In this document: positions 16,966 through 25,206 of the stretch, piece after piece
How positions within the stretch are numbered: the stretch's first letter is position 1
Layout of the letters: each line of letters starts with the position of its first letter
From: Planctomycetaceae bacterium UBA2972
GTDB taxonomy: Bacteria; Planctomycetota; Planctomycetia; Pirellulales; Pirellulaceae
Direction of reading: 5' to 3'
Assembly: GCA_002348315.1 (NCBI GenBank)
Contig: DEAW01000129.1
Coordinates: 1-34,929 of the forward strand
Length of the DNA stretch: 34,929 nt
The notes under the pieces: model-generated
Seen by the model: the letters and a program-made list of their open reading frames with translations, nothing else
The model's database searches: none
What the model was told of the DNA's origin: nothing
Position numbers and translations under genes: made by a program

Positions 16966-19173
16966 ATGGAAAAGGTACGAGTAGAAAGAGAAATTGGAGG
17001 CCAGACGTTTTCGTTAGAAACTGGATTCATTGCTAAGCAGGCAGGAGCGTGTGTGATCGCGCAATATGGCGATTCAGTCGTGTTGAACGCAGTCACATCA
17101 GGATCTCCTCGTGAAGGAATTGATTTCTTCCCATTAATGTGTGACTACCGCGAGCGTTTTGCCGCAGCGGGTAAGTTCCCGGGAGGTTTTCTAAAACGTG
17201 AAGGTCGTCCTTCGACCAAGGATACATTGACATCGCGACTTACAGACCGCCCAATTCGTCCATTATTCCCCAAGGGATTTCATGACGAAGTGATGTGCCA
17301 GTCGACTGTGGTTGCCAGCGATGGCTTGAATGATGGCGATGTAATTGCCATGAACGGTATTGCTGCGGCACTGCACATCTCGCCGCTTCCGTTTTCCGGA
17401 CCGATTGCTTCGGTTCGCATTGGACGTATTGACGGCCAGTTAGTTACCTTCCCGACTGTGGAAGACCTGGAAGAGAGTGATCTCGATATGATCGTTTCAG
17501 GAAGTCTTGAAGAGATCCTGATGATTGAAGGTTTTGCCCGGGAAATGCCTGAAGAAGAAATGTTGGAAGCCATTCTTTATGCCCACGAAGGCATCAAGCA
17601 GGTTTGTGAATTGCAAAACGAGCTATACGGAAAATGTGATGTCGTTAAACAGGAATTTGTCGAACCGGAAGACGATGGTTTGGCTGATATTCTGATTGAA
17701 AAGTATTCCAGTGACTTTAAAGCAGCCCAGTTGACCGAAGGTAAGCAGAATCGTGCTGATGCGGTTAATGTGGTTAAGGGTCGAATTAAGGAAGACATGA
17801 TTCCTGATCCTGAAGCTGAAGACGCCATTTGTTCGAAAGCGTTGGGAGCGGCTCTTTACAAGCTCGAATCGAAGGTGATTCGCCAGTTGATCATTGAGGG
17901 CACTCGTCCTGACGGTCGATCGCATGACGAATTGCGAAATATCGAATGTCACGTGGATGTGCTACCGCGAGTCCATGGTTCAGCTGTGTTCCAGCGTGGT
18001 GAAACGCAGGCCTTGGTCACCGTGACGTTGGGAACGAGTAAGGACGAACAGCGGGTTGACGGTATCACTGATACCTATTCAAAGAAATTCATGCTGGATT
18101 ACAATTTCCCGGGTTACAGTGTTGGTGAAGCCAAACCAAATCGTGGACCAGGTCGGCGAGAAATTGGTCACGGTATGCTTGCTGAACGCAGCGTGAAAGC
18201 AGTCCTGCCAGATCCGGAAGATTTCCCTTATACAATTCGAGTGATTTCTGATATTACCGAATCCAATGGTTCCTCTTCACAGGCTTCCGTCTGTGGTGCC
18301 ACACTGGGGCTGATGGCTGCTGGTGTTCCGATCAAGAATCCTGTTGCCGGTATTTCAATCGGGTTGGTTCAGGAAGGCGATCAGAATATTCTGCTTACCG
18401 ATATTCAGGGTGCAGAGGATCATTTTGGAGACATGGACTTCAAAGTTGCCGGAACTCAGAAAGGTATTACTGGTATCCAGCTAGACCTCAAGATCAACGG
18501 TATTAGCGAACAGGTTATCCGAGATTCTCTGGCCCAGGCTAAAGAAGCTCGTATCGAGATTATGCGAGAGATGATTCGTACGATTGATCGTCCACGTGCG
18601 GAAACATCTCAATACGCTCCACGTCTGATCCGAGTGAACATTGCTCCGGATAAGATCGGTGCATTGATCGGTCCCGGTGGTAAGAATATTCGCCATATTC
18701 AGGAATCTACAGGGACGGTAGTGGAAGTTGATGATGAAGGTACTGTCACCATTGCATCGACGAATGCCGAATGGGCGGAAGAAGCTCGCGGCTTAGTCGA
18801 AGCGTATACAGCGACAGTTCAGGTCGGCAAAATCTACGAAGGATCGATCAGCAGTATCAAGGACTTTGGAATCTTTGTTGAAATCCTTCCTGGTCGTGAC
18901 GGACTTTGTCATATCAGTGAATTGTCGGAACATTACATTTCTAATATTTCTGCGGCTGTGAACGAAGGTGACGTCGTGAAAGTGAAATGTATTGGAGTGG
19001 ACGATCATGATCGAGTGAAACTGAGTCGCAAGGCAGCTCTGGAAGAACTTGGTGAAGAAGATGACTGGGAACCACAGGAACGGTCTGAGAACGATGGTGA
19101 ACGACGCGAACGTCGTCCTCGTCGAGATGGTGATCGTCGAGGAGGTGGTGGACGCCGTCGCCGACGTGACTAG
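16966..19173 (+). CDS. pnp: Polyribonucleotide nucleotidyltransferase (PNPase)
   Basis: Phosphorolytic 3'-5' exoribonuclease and RNA polymerase, trimeric, a core enzyme of mRNA decay. 735 residues: two RNase PH domains separated by an alpha-helical domain, then KH (about 550-610, GPGG at 569-572), S1 (about 619-690, beginning GKIYEGSI) and a basic tail. Catalytic-site residues are present: GSSSQAS near 440-446, and Asp485, Asp491 and Lys493 in EDHFGDMDFKVAG. The tail after about 700 is acidic, then Arg/Gly-rich (ERRPRRDGDRRGGGG), an RNA-binding type extension. ATG start; no strong ribosome binding site. Preceded by rpsO and followed by a strong terminator. Control through the structured leader is likely by analogy with other bacteria. 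Confidence 0.98.
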   Translation: MEKVRVEREIGGQTFSLETGFIAKQAGACVIAQYGDSVVLNAVTSGSPREGIDFFPLMCDYRERFAAAGKFPGGFLKREGRPSTKDTLTSRLTDRPIRPLFPKGFHDEVMCQSTVVASDGLNDGDVIAMNGIAAALHISPLPFSGPIASVRIGRIDGQLVTFPTVEDLEESDLDMIVSGSLEEILMIEGFAREMPEEEMLEAILYAHEGIKQVCELQNELYGKCDVVKQEFVEPEDDGLADILIEKYSSDFKAAQLTEGKQNRADAVNVVKGRIKEDMIPDPEAEDAICSKALGAALYKLESKVIRQLIIEGTRPDGRSHDELRNIECHVDVLPRVHGSAVFQRGETQALVTVTLGTSKDEQRVDGITDTYSKKFMLDYNFPGYSVGEAKPNRGPGRREIGHGMLAERSVKAVLPDPEDFPYTIRVISDITESNGSSSQASVCGATLGLMAAGVPIKNPVAGISIGLVQEGDQNILLTDIQGAEDHFGDMDFKVAGTQKGITGIQLDLKINGISEQVIRDSLAQAKEARIEIMREMIRTIDRPRAETSQYAPRLIRVNIAPDKIGALIGPGGKNIRHIQESTGTVVEVDDEGTVTIASTNAEWAEEARGLVEAYTATVQVGKIYEGSISSIKDFGIFVEILPGRDGLCHISELSEHYISNISAAVNEGDVVKVKCIGVDDHDRVKLSRKAALEELGEEDDWEPQERSENDGERRERRPRRDGDRRGGGGRRRRRD

Positions 19174-19211
19174 TCACTGCTTCTTAGGGACGTCGTCCTG
19201 AAAGAATGTAC

Positions 19212-19252
19212 AACAGCCGGTCTGCCTGTCCTGGGTCGACCGGCTGTTTTTA
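19212..19252 (+). terminator. Rho-independent terminator after pnp
   Basis: Perfect 11-base GC-rich stem AACAGCCGGTC (19212-19222) and GACCGGCTGTT (19238-19248), 15-base loop, then a run of T (19247-19251). It is 38 bases past the pnp stop. This is the clearest terminator in the window. Confidence 0.9.
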
Positions 19253-19317
19253 TAAACTCTGTGGCTAAAGTCGAGTGACAAAAAACCTCTACTAATTTTC
19301 GAACGCAGGCTAAAATA

Positions 19318-19343
19318 AATGCTTAAGCATTGATCAACGATCA
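19318..19343 (+). promoter_or_regulatory. Double palindrome upstream of kinase gene
   Basis: A perfect 14-base palindrome AATGCTTAAGCATT (19318-19331) is directly followed by a second dyad TGATC-AAC-GATCA (19331-19343). TAAAAT at 19311-19316 just before it resembles a -10 box, so the palindrome would overlap the transcription start. The pair lies 44 bases before the kinase ATG. Read as a candidate operator; the binding protein is unknown. Confidence 0.4.
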
Positions 19344-19386
19344 GTTCCGGCTGGTCGGACAGTCGTAGACCTTTGGTGATAGTTTC

Positions 19387-20142
19387 ATGGCGGACCGCGA
19401 AGTAGAACGATGGCAACAGCGAGCTCAATTGCTGGAAAAGCAATACGCAGAGCTTGCGCAAATTGCCGGTTCACTGGCACATGAAATCAAGAATCCGCTT
19501 TCTGTCATTCGTATGAATATGGAATTGGTGGAGGAGGATTTAGAAGAGAGTGAAACGCCACGAGAACGACGGGTTTGGACGAAATTACAAACCGTACATG
19601 CTCAGTGTCACCGGCTGGAAAATCTGCTCAATGACTTCATGAAATTTGCCAGATTGAGAGAACTCGATTTGGAAATCGGTTCCCTGAATAAACAAATCAC
19701 GTCCGTGCTTGATATGTATGAAGCGCAGGCGCAATCACAGCAAGTGCAGATTAATCGCTATCTCGATCCGGAGTTGCCAGCGATGCAGCTTGAACCTGAA
19801 ACGCTGCAGGCAGCTCTGGCGAATCTGGTTAAAAACGCGATGGAGTCAATGGGCGAAGGTGGTGAATTGACCGCGATTACTCGTGTTACTCCTGTTGGAG
19901 TCGCCATGGATCTGATTGATACTGGTTGTGGTATGAGTGATAACACAGCATTGAACATGTTTAACGCGTTTTATACTACCAAAGCGGCAGGTTCCGGATT
20001 GGGGCTGCCGATGGCTCGTAAAGTTGTACAGGCGCATGGTGGTCGGATTGATGTTCAGAGTCAGGAAGAGCAGGGGACCAAGTTTACGCTGGAATTCCCA
20101 ACACCGGCGCGATTAGATTCGTCAGGCAACGATCCACTGTAA
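19387..20142 (+). CDS. Soluble sensor histidine kinase, NtrB-like
   Basis: Two-component sensor kinase of 251 residues with no membrane segment and no recognisable sensor domain: only a short probable coiled coil (about 5-25) before the catalytic core. H-box SLAHEIKNPLS has the phospho-acceptor His32. N-box residues Asn144/Asn148 (ALANLVKNAMESM), DTGCGM (Asp177) and GSGLGLPMARK (200-210) form the ATP site. Cytoplasmic. It should phosphorylate the regulator whose gene starts 19 bases after its stop. A double palindrome lies upstream. Lacking a sensor domain, it may read signals from partner proteins, as NtrB does with PII, but no PII gene is nearby. Confidence 0.93.
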   Translation: MADREVERWQQRAQLLEKQYAELAQIAGSLAHEIKNPLSVIRMNMELVEEDLEESETPRERRVWTKLQTVHAQCHRLENLLNDFMKFARLRELDLEIGSLNKQITSVLDMYEAQAQSQQVQINRYLDPELPAMQLEPETLQAALANLVKNAMESMGEGGELTAITRVTPVGVAMDLIDTGCGMSDNTALNMFNAFYTTKAAGSGLGLPMARKVVQAHGGRIDVQSQEEQGTKFTLEFPTPARLDSSGNDPL

Positions 20143-20161
20143 ACGATGTAAGGATAGGCAA

Positions 20162-21556
20162 TTGACAGATACAAAGGACATTCCGGAATTAGCCCCCGGC
20201 GATATTCGTGTCTTAGTGGTTGATAACGACCCACCACTCGCCACAGCGATGGTTGAAAGTCTTGAATCAGAAGGCTACGACATCAGCATGGCCACGTCCG
20301 GCCCGGAAGGGCTGAAGAGGATTCAACAAGACCAATATGATGTCATCATCACAGATTTGATGATGAACGACGTGGATGGTATGGGGATTCTGGAGAATAC
20401 AGTCCAGTTGTTGCCTAATGCAGAAGTCATTATGGTAACCGGGCATGCCACCGTACCTCGAGCAGTCGAAGCGATGCAGTTGGGTGCCTACAACTTTTTG
20501 GAAAAGCCTATCACTCCGAAACGTCTGCGAGCGATCACCGCACGTGCGGTCGAATCAGTCGCCTTACGTCGTTGTAATGTCGAACTACAGCAGCGGTTGG
20601 ATGAAAAATTCGGATTTGATGGGATCATTTATGCCAGTGATAAAATGAAGTCGGTGATCGACCGGCTCAAGCGGATTGCGCCCACCGATGCCACCGTACT
20701 GATTACCGGTGAGAGTGGAACAGGGAAGGAGCTGATTGCTCAGGCGATCCATCAGAATTCACCCCGTAAGGGTAAACGTCTTGTGCCCTTGAATTGTGCA
20801 GCGGTTGCGGAAAATCTGGTGGAGAGTGAATTGTTTGGACATGTTAAAGGAGCCTTCACGGATGCTCATTCGGATCGGATCGGTGCCTTTGAGTATGCTG
20901 ATGGAGGAACGATTTTTCTAGACGAAATCGGTGATATGCCACTGGCAACCCAAACCAAATTGCTCCGCGTCCTGGAAGAAAGTCGAATCACTCGGGTGGG
21001 TGACAATGATCCTATGGACGTCAATGTCCGAGTTGTCTCGGCGACGAATCTGGTGCTGGAACAAGCCGTTGAAAACAATGAATTTCGCAACGATTTGTAT
21101 TACCGCCTGAAGGTTGTCACGATTGAATTGCCTGCCTTGCGCGAGCGTCGGGATGATATCGTGCCACTGGTGGATCATTTTCGCAAACAATGCAATCAAC
21201 GTCACAACAAAGAGGTAGCCTCGGTGACGCCGGCTGTGACCCGGCGATTCTATGCTTACGACTGGCCGGGCAATATCCGTCAGCTAAGGAATATTGTTGA
21301 GAGCATGGTCGTTTTAGATATTGATGGAGTTCTGGACGTGGATGATCTGCCGCCGGATTTCGAGGGAGGCGGGGAAGACCTTCCAGCCAATGCACTCGGA
21401 CCGGCCGATTTAGTCGGGCAGCCCATGTCACAGATAGAAAAATGGGCTTATCAACAAACATTAGCTTTGACAAATGGAAATCGTGAGGAAGCTGCACGTA
21501 TACTAGGAGTAGGTGCCAGAACAGTGTACCGTAAGCTTAAAGAGTACGAGTTGTAA
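20162..21556 (+). CDS. Sigma-54-type response regulator, NtrC family
   Basis: Transcription activator of 464 residues: receiver domain (about 14-130; Asp23, phospho-acceptor Asp65, Thr93, Lys115), AAA+ domain (about 150-385; Walker A GESGTGKE 183-190, Walker B IFLDEIG 251-257, Asn296, Arg309/Arg315, WPGNIRQLRN) and a C-terminal Fis-type helix-turn-helix (EEAARILGVGARTVYRKLK). The sigma-54 contact loop reads GAFTDA (230-235) rather than GAFTGA. The start is TTG at 20162, supported by AAGGA at 20150-20154, 7 bases upstream; no in-frame ATG is near. It follows the kinase gene by 19 bases, so they form one operon, with mutL next. Target genes are unknown. Confidence 0.95.
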   Translation: MTDTKDIPELAPGDIRVLVVDNDPPLATAMVESLESEGYDISMATSGPEGLKRIQQDQYDVIITDLMMNDVDGMGILENTVQLLPNAEVIMVTGHATVPRAVEAMQLGAYNFLEKPITPKRLRAITARAVESVALRRCNVELQQRLDEKFGFDGIIYASDKMKSVIDRLKRIAPTDATVLITGESGTGKELIAQAIHQNSPRKGKRLVPLNCAAVAENLVESELFGHVKGAFTDAHSDRIGAFEYADGGTIFLDEIGDMPLATQTKLLRVLEESRITRVGDNDPMDVNVRVVSATNLVLEQAVENNEFRNDLYYRLKVVTIELPALRERRDDIVPLVDHFRKQCNQRHNKEVASVTPAVTRRFYAYDWPGNIRQLRNIVESMVVLDIDGVLDVDDLPPDFEGGGEDLPANALGPADLVGQPMSQIEKWAYQQTLALTNGNREEAARILGVGARTVYRKLKEYEL

Positions 21557-21585
21557 CGAGCTCTAGGCAATGAGCGACCCAATGG

Positions 21586-23457
21586 ATGGGAAAGAGAATG
21601 GCAAGGATCGCACAATTATCGACAAGTATTATCAATAAGATTGCTGCTGGTGAAGTAATCGAACGCCCAGCGAGTGTCGTCAAAGAACTTGTTGAAAACT
21701 CCGTGGATGCCAGGGCGACCCGGATCGATGTCACAGTCGAAGATGGTGGCAGTGCTCTGATTCGAGTAGTCGATAACGGAAGTGGTATCGATCCGGACCA
21801 AATTGAAGTGGCTGTCGATAGTCATGCTACAAGTAAGATTAGTACGGCGGATGATTTGTTCTCTGTTTCGTCGATGGGCTTCCGGGGCGAAGCATTAGCA
21901 TCGATTTCCGAAGTTAGTAACATGACAATCAGGAGCCGCACTGCGGGACATGATGCTGGCATGTTTCTGGAAATCCTGGGGGGCAAACGACAGGCTCCCG
22001 AGCCAGTCGGTTGTCCTGTGGGAACCATGATCGAAGTTCACAATTTGTTCTTCAACACCCCCGTTCGGCGAAAGTACCTTAAGACGCCACAGACAGAAAT
22101 GGGGCATATTACCGAGGCCTTCACACGGATTGCTTTGGTACATCCGGAAGTGCATTTCAGTCTCAAACATAATGACCGTATGAAACACGATCTACCGGCG
22201 GTGGATAACTGGAAAGACCGGATTGCGCATTTCTACGGACGCGATCTGGCCGAAGGACTTATTTGGGTCGAAAGTCAGGATGACGATGTGACAGTGTCCG
22301 GCTATGTTGCAGATCCTTCGTTCTTTCGCTCTAACACCCGGATGCAGTACTTGTTTCTCAACAATCGCCACATTCGTGATCGTTCCTTGCAGCATGCGTT
22401 GGGAGAGGCTTATCGAGGGCTTTTATTGCATGGTAGGTACCCAATCGTGTTCCTACGTATGAACATGCCTCCCCAGATGGTGGATGTGAATGTGCATCCC
22501 ACTAAGTTGGAAGTAAGATTCCAGGACGGACGCCGCCTTTACAGTCAGTTGTTAAGTACGATTCGAAACAAGTTTTTGTCGACCGATTTGACCGCCCGAA
22601 TACGAGAGGCTCAGCCTGACCGGTCGACGGCTGACTCATCAGTTACGGCGCAATCGGAAACGCCACAGGAAACTCGGCGGATGGACTTTCAGTTTGGAAT
22701 ATCCGGGATGAATCCTGCTCATATCGGACAGGGCTCTGCAGGACTACCAGATAGTTTTAAACAGGCTTTGGACCCGGATAGGCTGACTCAGGCATTGTCC
22801 GGACAGGATGTCAGCCAGACGCCTTCGGTTCTGAGTGTAGAGACTGAAAGTGGATTGACGGGCGGGGAACCGAGTACTCACACAACATTGGGAATACAAA
22901 TCCAAAACCGCTACTTGGTGACTGAAGACGAGCGTGGCATGGTGGTGATCGACCAGCACGCCTTGCACGAACGAATCCTATATGAGCAGTTTCGGACCAA
23001 AGCGATGGATGGTTCACTTGAGACGCAGCGTCTGTTAGTTCCAGAACCGGTAACACTCACCCCGCCGGAAGCGGCAGCTATCCTGGAAAACCAGGAACAA
23101 TTGCGTCAATTGGGCATCGATGTGGAGCCCTTCGGTGGGGATACCGTTTTGGTCTCAAGTTATCCGGCCATGTTACGGCGATTAAAAATAGAGGAGATGA
23201 TTCGTCAACTTGTGGAAGTGCTCCTGTCAGGAAAGCAGTCCCCGGACAAACGAGATGTCTTAGATGACTTACTGGCCATGATGTCCTGCAAGGCTGCTGT
23301 CAAAGCAGGGGATCCGTTGACGAATGAAGAAATCAAATCGTTGCTGGAGCTCCAGCATTTGTGTCAAGACTCGCATCATTGTCCACACGGCCGCCCATCG
23401 GCTCTGGTGTTTTCCAGAGACGAACTTGATAAACGATTCCAACGAACAGGAATCTAG
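21586..23457 (+). CDS. mutL: DNA mismatch repair protein MutL, endonuclease type
   Basis: Mismatch-repair ATPase linking MutS recognition to strand removal; 623 residues. N-terminal GHKL ATPase: KIAAGEVIERPASVVKELVE (catalytic Glu in ELVENSVDA), DNGSGI, GFRGEALASI. A poorly conserved linker (about 345-430) leads to the C-terminal dimerisation and nuclease domain. That domain has DQHALHERILYE (456-467), the metal-binding DQHA(x)2E(x)4E motif of nicking MutL proteins, plus SCKAAVKAG and CPHGRP (599-604), which supply further metal ligands. It should therefore nick DNA itself, as expected where MutH is absent. ATG at 21586 or 21598: the second is nearer the usual family start and is preceded by GGGAAAGAG. 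It follows the regulator gene by 29 bases. Confidence 0.97.
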   Translation: MGKRMARIAQLSTSIINKIAAGEVIERPASVVKELVENSVDARATRIDVTVEDGGSALIRVVDNGSGIDPDQIEVAVDSHATSKISTADDLFSVSSMGFRGEALASISEVSNMTIRSRTAGHDAGMFLEILGGKRQAPEPVGCPVGTMIEVHNLFFNTPVRRKYLKTPQTEMGHITEAFTRIALVHPEVHFSLKHNDRMKHDLPAVDNWKDRIAHFYGRDLAEGLIWVESQDDDVTVSGYVADPSFFRSNTRMQYLFLNNRHIRDRSLQHALGEAYRGLLLHGRYPIVFLRMNMPPQMVDVNVHPTKLEVRFQDGRRLYSQLLSTIRNKFLSTDLTARIREAQPDRSTADSSVTAQSETPQETRRMDFQFGISGMNPAHIGQGSAGLPDSFKQALDPDRLTQALSGQDVSQTPSVLSVETESGLTGGEPSTHTTLGIQIQNRYLVTEDERGMVVIDQHALHERILYEQFRTKAMDGSLETQRLLVPEPVTLTPPEAAAILENQEQLRQLGIDVEPFGGDTVLVSSYPAMLRRLKIEEMIRQLVEVLLSGKQSPDKRDVLDDLLAMMSCKAAVKAGDPLTNEEIKSLLELQHLCQDSHHCPHGRPSALVFSRDELDKRFQRTGI

Positions 23458-23473
23458 AAACGATCGACCGGGC

Positions 23474-24967
23474 TTATTGTCGCGGAGTTAGGTATTTCAT
23501 GGCTTCCGGAACTGCGTAGACGCTGTCGAAACCATAGGCTTGCCAGTAGATGACGCAATCGGTATTGCGAGTTTGAAACATTTCGTAATCGGCCGGTTGA
23601 ATATCACAGTTACGAATGACAAGTTCCTTTAACTCGCTCATGGTGGACAATTGCAGCAACCCGGTACTGGTTAGTGTGGATCCAGATACATTCAGATGCG
23701 TGATGGGCAATTCGGCGATGGCCTCAAAAGCGCTGTTATCCAACTGAGCACCCATGAGTTGAAGACTGGTCAGCGAGGGGAGTCTCTGTAATTGCTGAAT
23801 GCCCCGCTTATTAACTGGACAATGTGATAAATCAAGGTAAGTAAACTCAGGCAAGTCTGCAAGCGTATCAAAGGTTTCACCGCGAACGTCGGTCTGAAAC
23901 AGGATGAGATTATTTAAAGATTTGCAGGAAGCAAGCAACTCGATCCAGTTGTCGTGCATATTGGTTTGGGCCAAGTCGAGAGTTGACAGAGAAGGGCAAG
24001 TTGCGAGCGATTCCAAAACGGATGGATCTACATGAAATCCACGCATGCTCAACGAAACGAGCGGAAGCTGACGAATGACGGTGCTGATCGCCGAATGAGA
24101 GCAATGAGTATTACTGATGTCCAGCTGTTGGCAAATGCCCTGCTTTCCAATGTGATACAAGGTCTCATCGGTAACGGAGGTCCCGCTGAGATTTAGAAAT
24201 TGGAGATCCAGTTGATGGATATTATCGAGATCACGATCTCTGATAGACGCATTCGCGAAATCGAGATGTATCGGTTGAGGGGTTTCCAGTTTCGGAAAAA
24301 TTTGAGTGTCTTTGCCCGTTAGTTGGCAACCACGAAGACTTAACATGCTTAGTTCATGACAGGAATTAAGTTGTGCCAAACCATCAAACGTGATCGCAGT
24401 ATGATCCAGTTGAACGGTGCTGAGTTTGTCATGACGCCGTAAGGCAGTGAGTGTCTGATTGGTAACCGGGGTGTAGGCAAAGCGGATATTCGAAAGGAGA
24501 GGGAATTGCTGTATCCAATGAGCGTTGGCATTGTCCCAGGATGGATTGTTGCTGAGATTAAGTGTGGTAAGCATTTTGGCGTCACTGAGATACTGTAAAC
24601 CACTGCCCGAAAAATGCAGCGACTGTAAATGGAGGGATTGGAGTCTGGTGAGTGTTGAAAGGGGCGTTAAATCATCGTCGCTAAAGGTTCCATGTTTGAG
24701 CGAGAGACTTTGAAGGTCGGATAGTTGCGACAGCAGCTTGAAAGTTTCTGCCGATTCAAGTCCCTGGGCGTCTAGTTTGATTTCGAGGACAGTCTGATTA
24801 TCAGAATCGCTGGTGACTTGAATCAGAGGACCAAATTGCTCTTTGAGTTGTTTGACGATCTCAAGCTGTGGTGAAACGGGATTCGCAGTCGAGCGATACT
24901 GGCTGAGAGCAAAAGCCATGGTCAGCGCGATCAATACGGTGATTCCGACAGTGTTTTTAGACTTCAT
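23474..24967 (-). CDS. Leucine-rich-repeat protein with N-terminal membrane anchor
   Basis: About 497 residues. A basic start (MKSKNTVG) and hydrophobic segment (about 8-22) look like a signal peptide or anchor, so the protein is outside the cytoplasmic membrane. From about residue 80 to 470 it is made of irregular leucine-rich repeats of 22-26 residues with the pattern L-x-x-L-x-L-x-x-T/N (for example LTTLNLSNNP, LQFLNLSGTSVTDETL, FTYLDLSHCPVN). The repeats resemble the cysteine-poor GALA/ribonuclease-inhibitor style common in planctomycetes and probably form a binding solenoid. No catalytic domain is seen. An in-frame GTG at 24985 would add six residues; I prefer the ATG because it opens with positive charge. 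It converges on mutL (16 bases) and diverges from the aroDE fusion. Partner unknown. Confidence 0.85.
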   Translation of the reverse strand: MKSKNTVGITVLIALTMAFALSQYRSTANPVSPQLEIVKQLKEQFGPLIQVTSDSDNQTVLEIKLDAQGLESAETFKLLSQLSDLQSLSLKHGTFSDDDLTPLSTLTRLQSLHLQSLHFSGSGLQYLSDAKMLTTLNLSNNPSWDNANAHWIQQFPLLSNIRFAYTPVTNQTLTALRRHDKLSTVQLDHTAITFDGLAQLNSCHELSMLSLRGCQLTGKDTQIFPKLETPQPIHLDFANASIRDRDLDNIHQLDLQFLNLSGTSVTDETLYHIGKQGICQQLDISNTHCSHSAISTVIRQLPLVSLSMRGFHVDPSVLESLATCPSLSTLDLAQTNMHDNWIELLASCKSLNNLILFQTDVRGETFDTLADLPEFTYLDLSHCPVNKRGIQQLQRLPSLTSLQLMGAQLDNSAFEAIAELPITHLNVSGSTLTSTGLLQLSTMSELKELVIRNCDIQPADYEMFQTRNTDCVIYWQAYGFDSVYAVPEAMKYLTPRQ

Positions 24968-24985
24968 AGCAGGGGTGGTCGCCAC

Positions 24986-25206
24986 TCAAATCAAATAGAA
25001 TTCCAGTTTGATCGTTATAACAAACTATGTTGAATTACTAATGCAATCAATAGAGGTGGCCTTTTACGAGTTGGAAACGGTGGTGTTCATGAAAATTAGC
25101 TCGCCAAAATCTGGTGATTCACGCAATGACATGCCGAGGTTATAACATAGTAAGAATCCGAGTCGAACCCATCGGTCGGCATTGATATATATAGAGGTAG
25201 GTTCCA
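24986..25206. promoter_or_regulatory. Divergent region with two GTTATAAC palindromes
   Basis: Intergenic between the leucine-rich-repeat gene (minus) and the aroDE fusion (plus). The palindrome GTTATAAC occurs at 25014-25021 and 25140-25147, and ACTATGTT (25024-25031) has its inverted copy AACATAGT at 25145-25152. GAGGT at 25194-25198 is the ribosome binding site for the TTG start at 25207. No firm promoter was identified. Confidence 0.35.

Noticed and set aside
25155..25180. GGGTTCGACTC on the minus strand, like a tRNA T-loop
   Set aside because: The flanking bases do not form the 5-base T-stem, and no acceptor or anticodon arms could be found around it.
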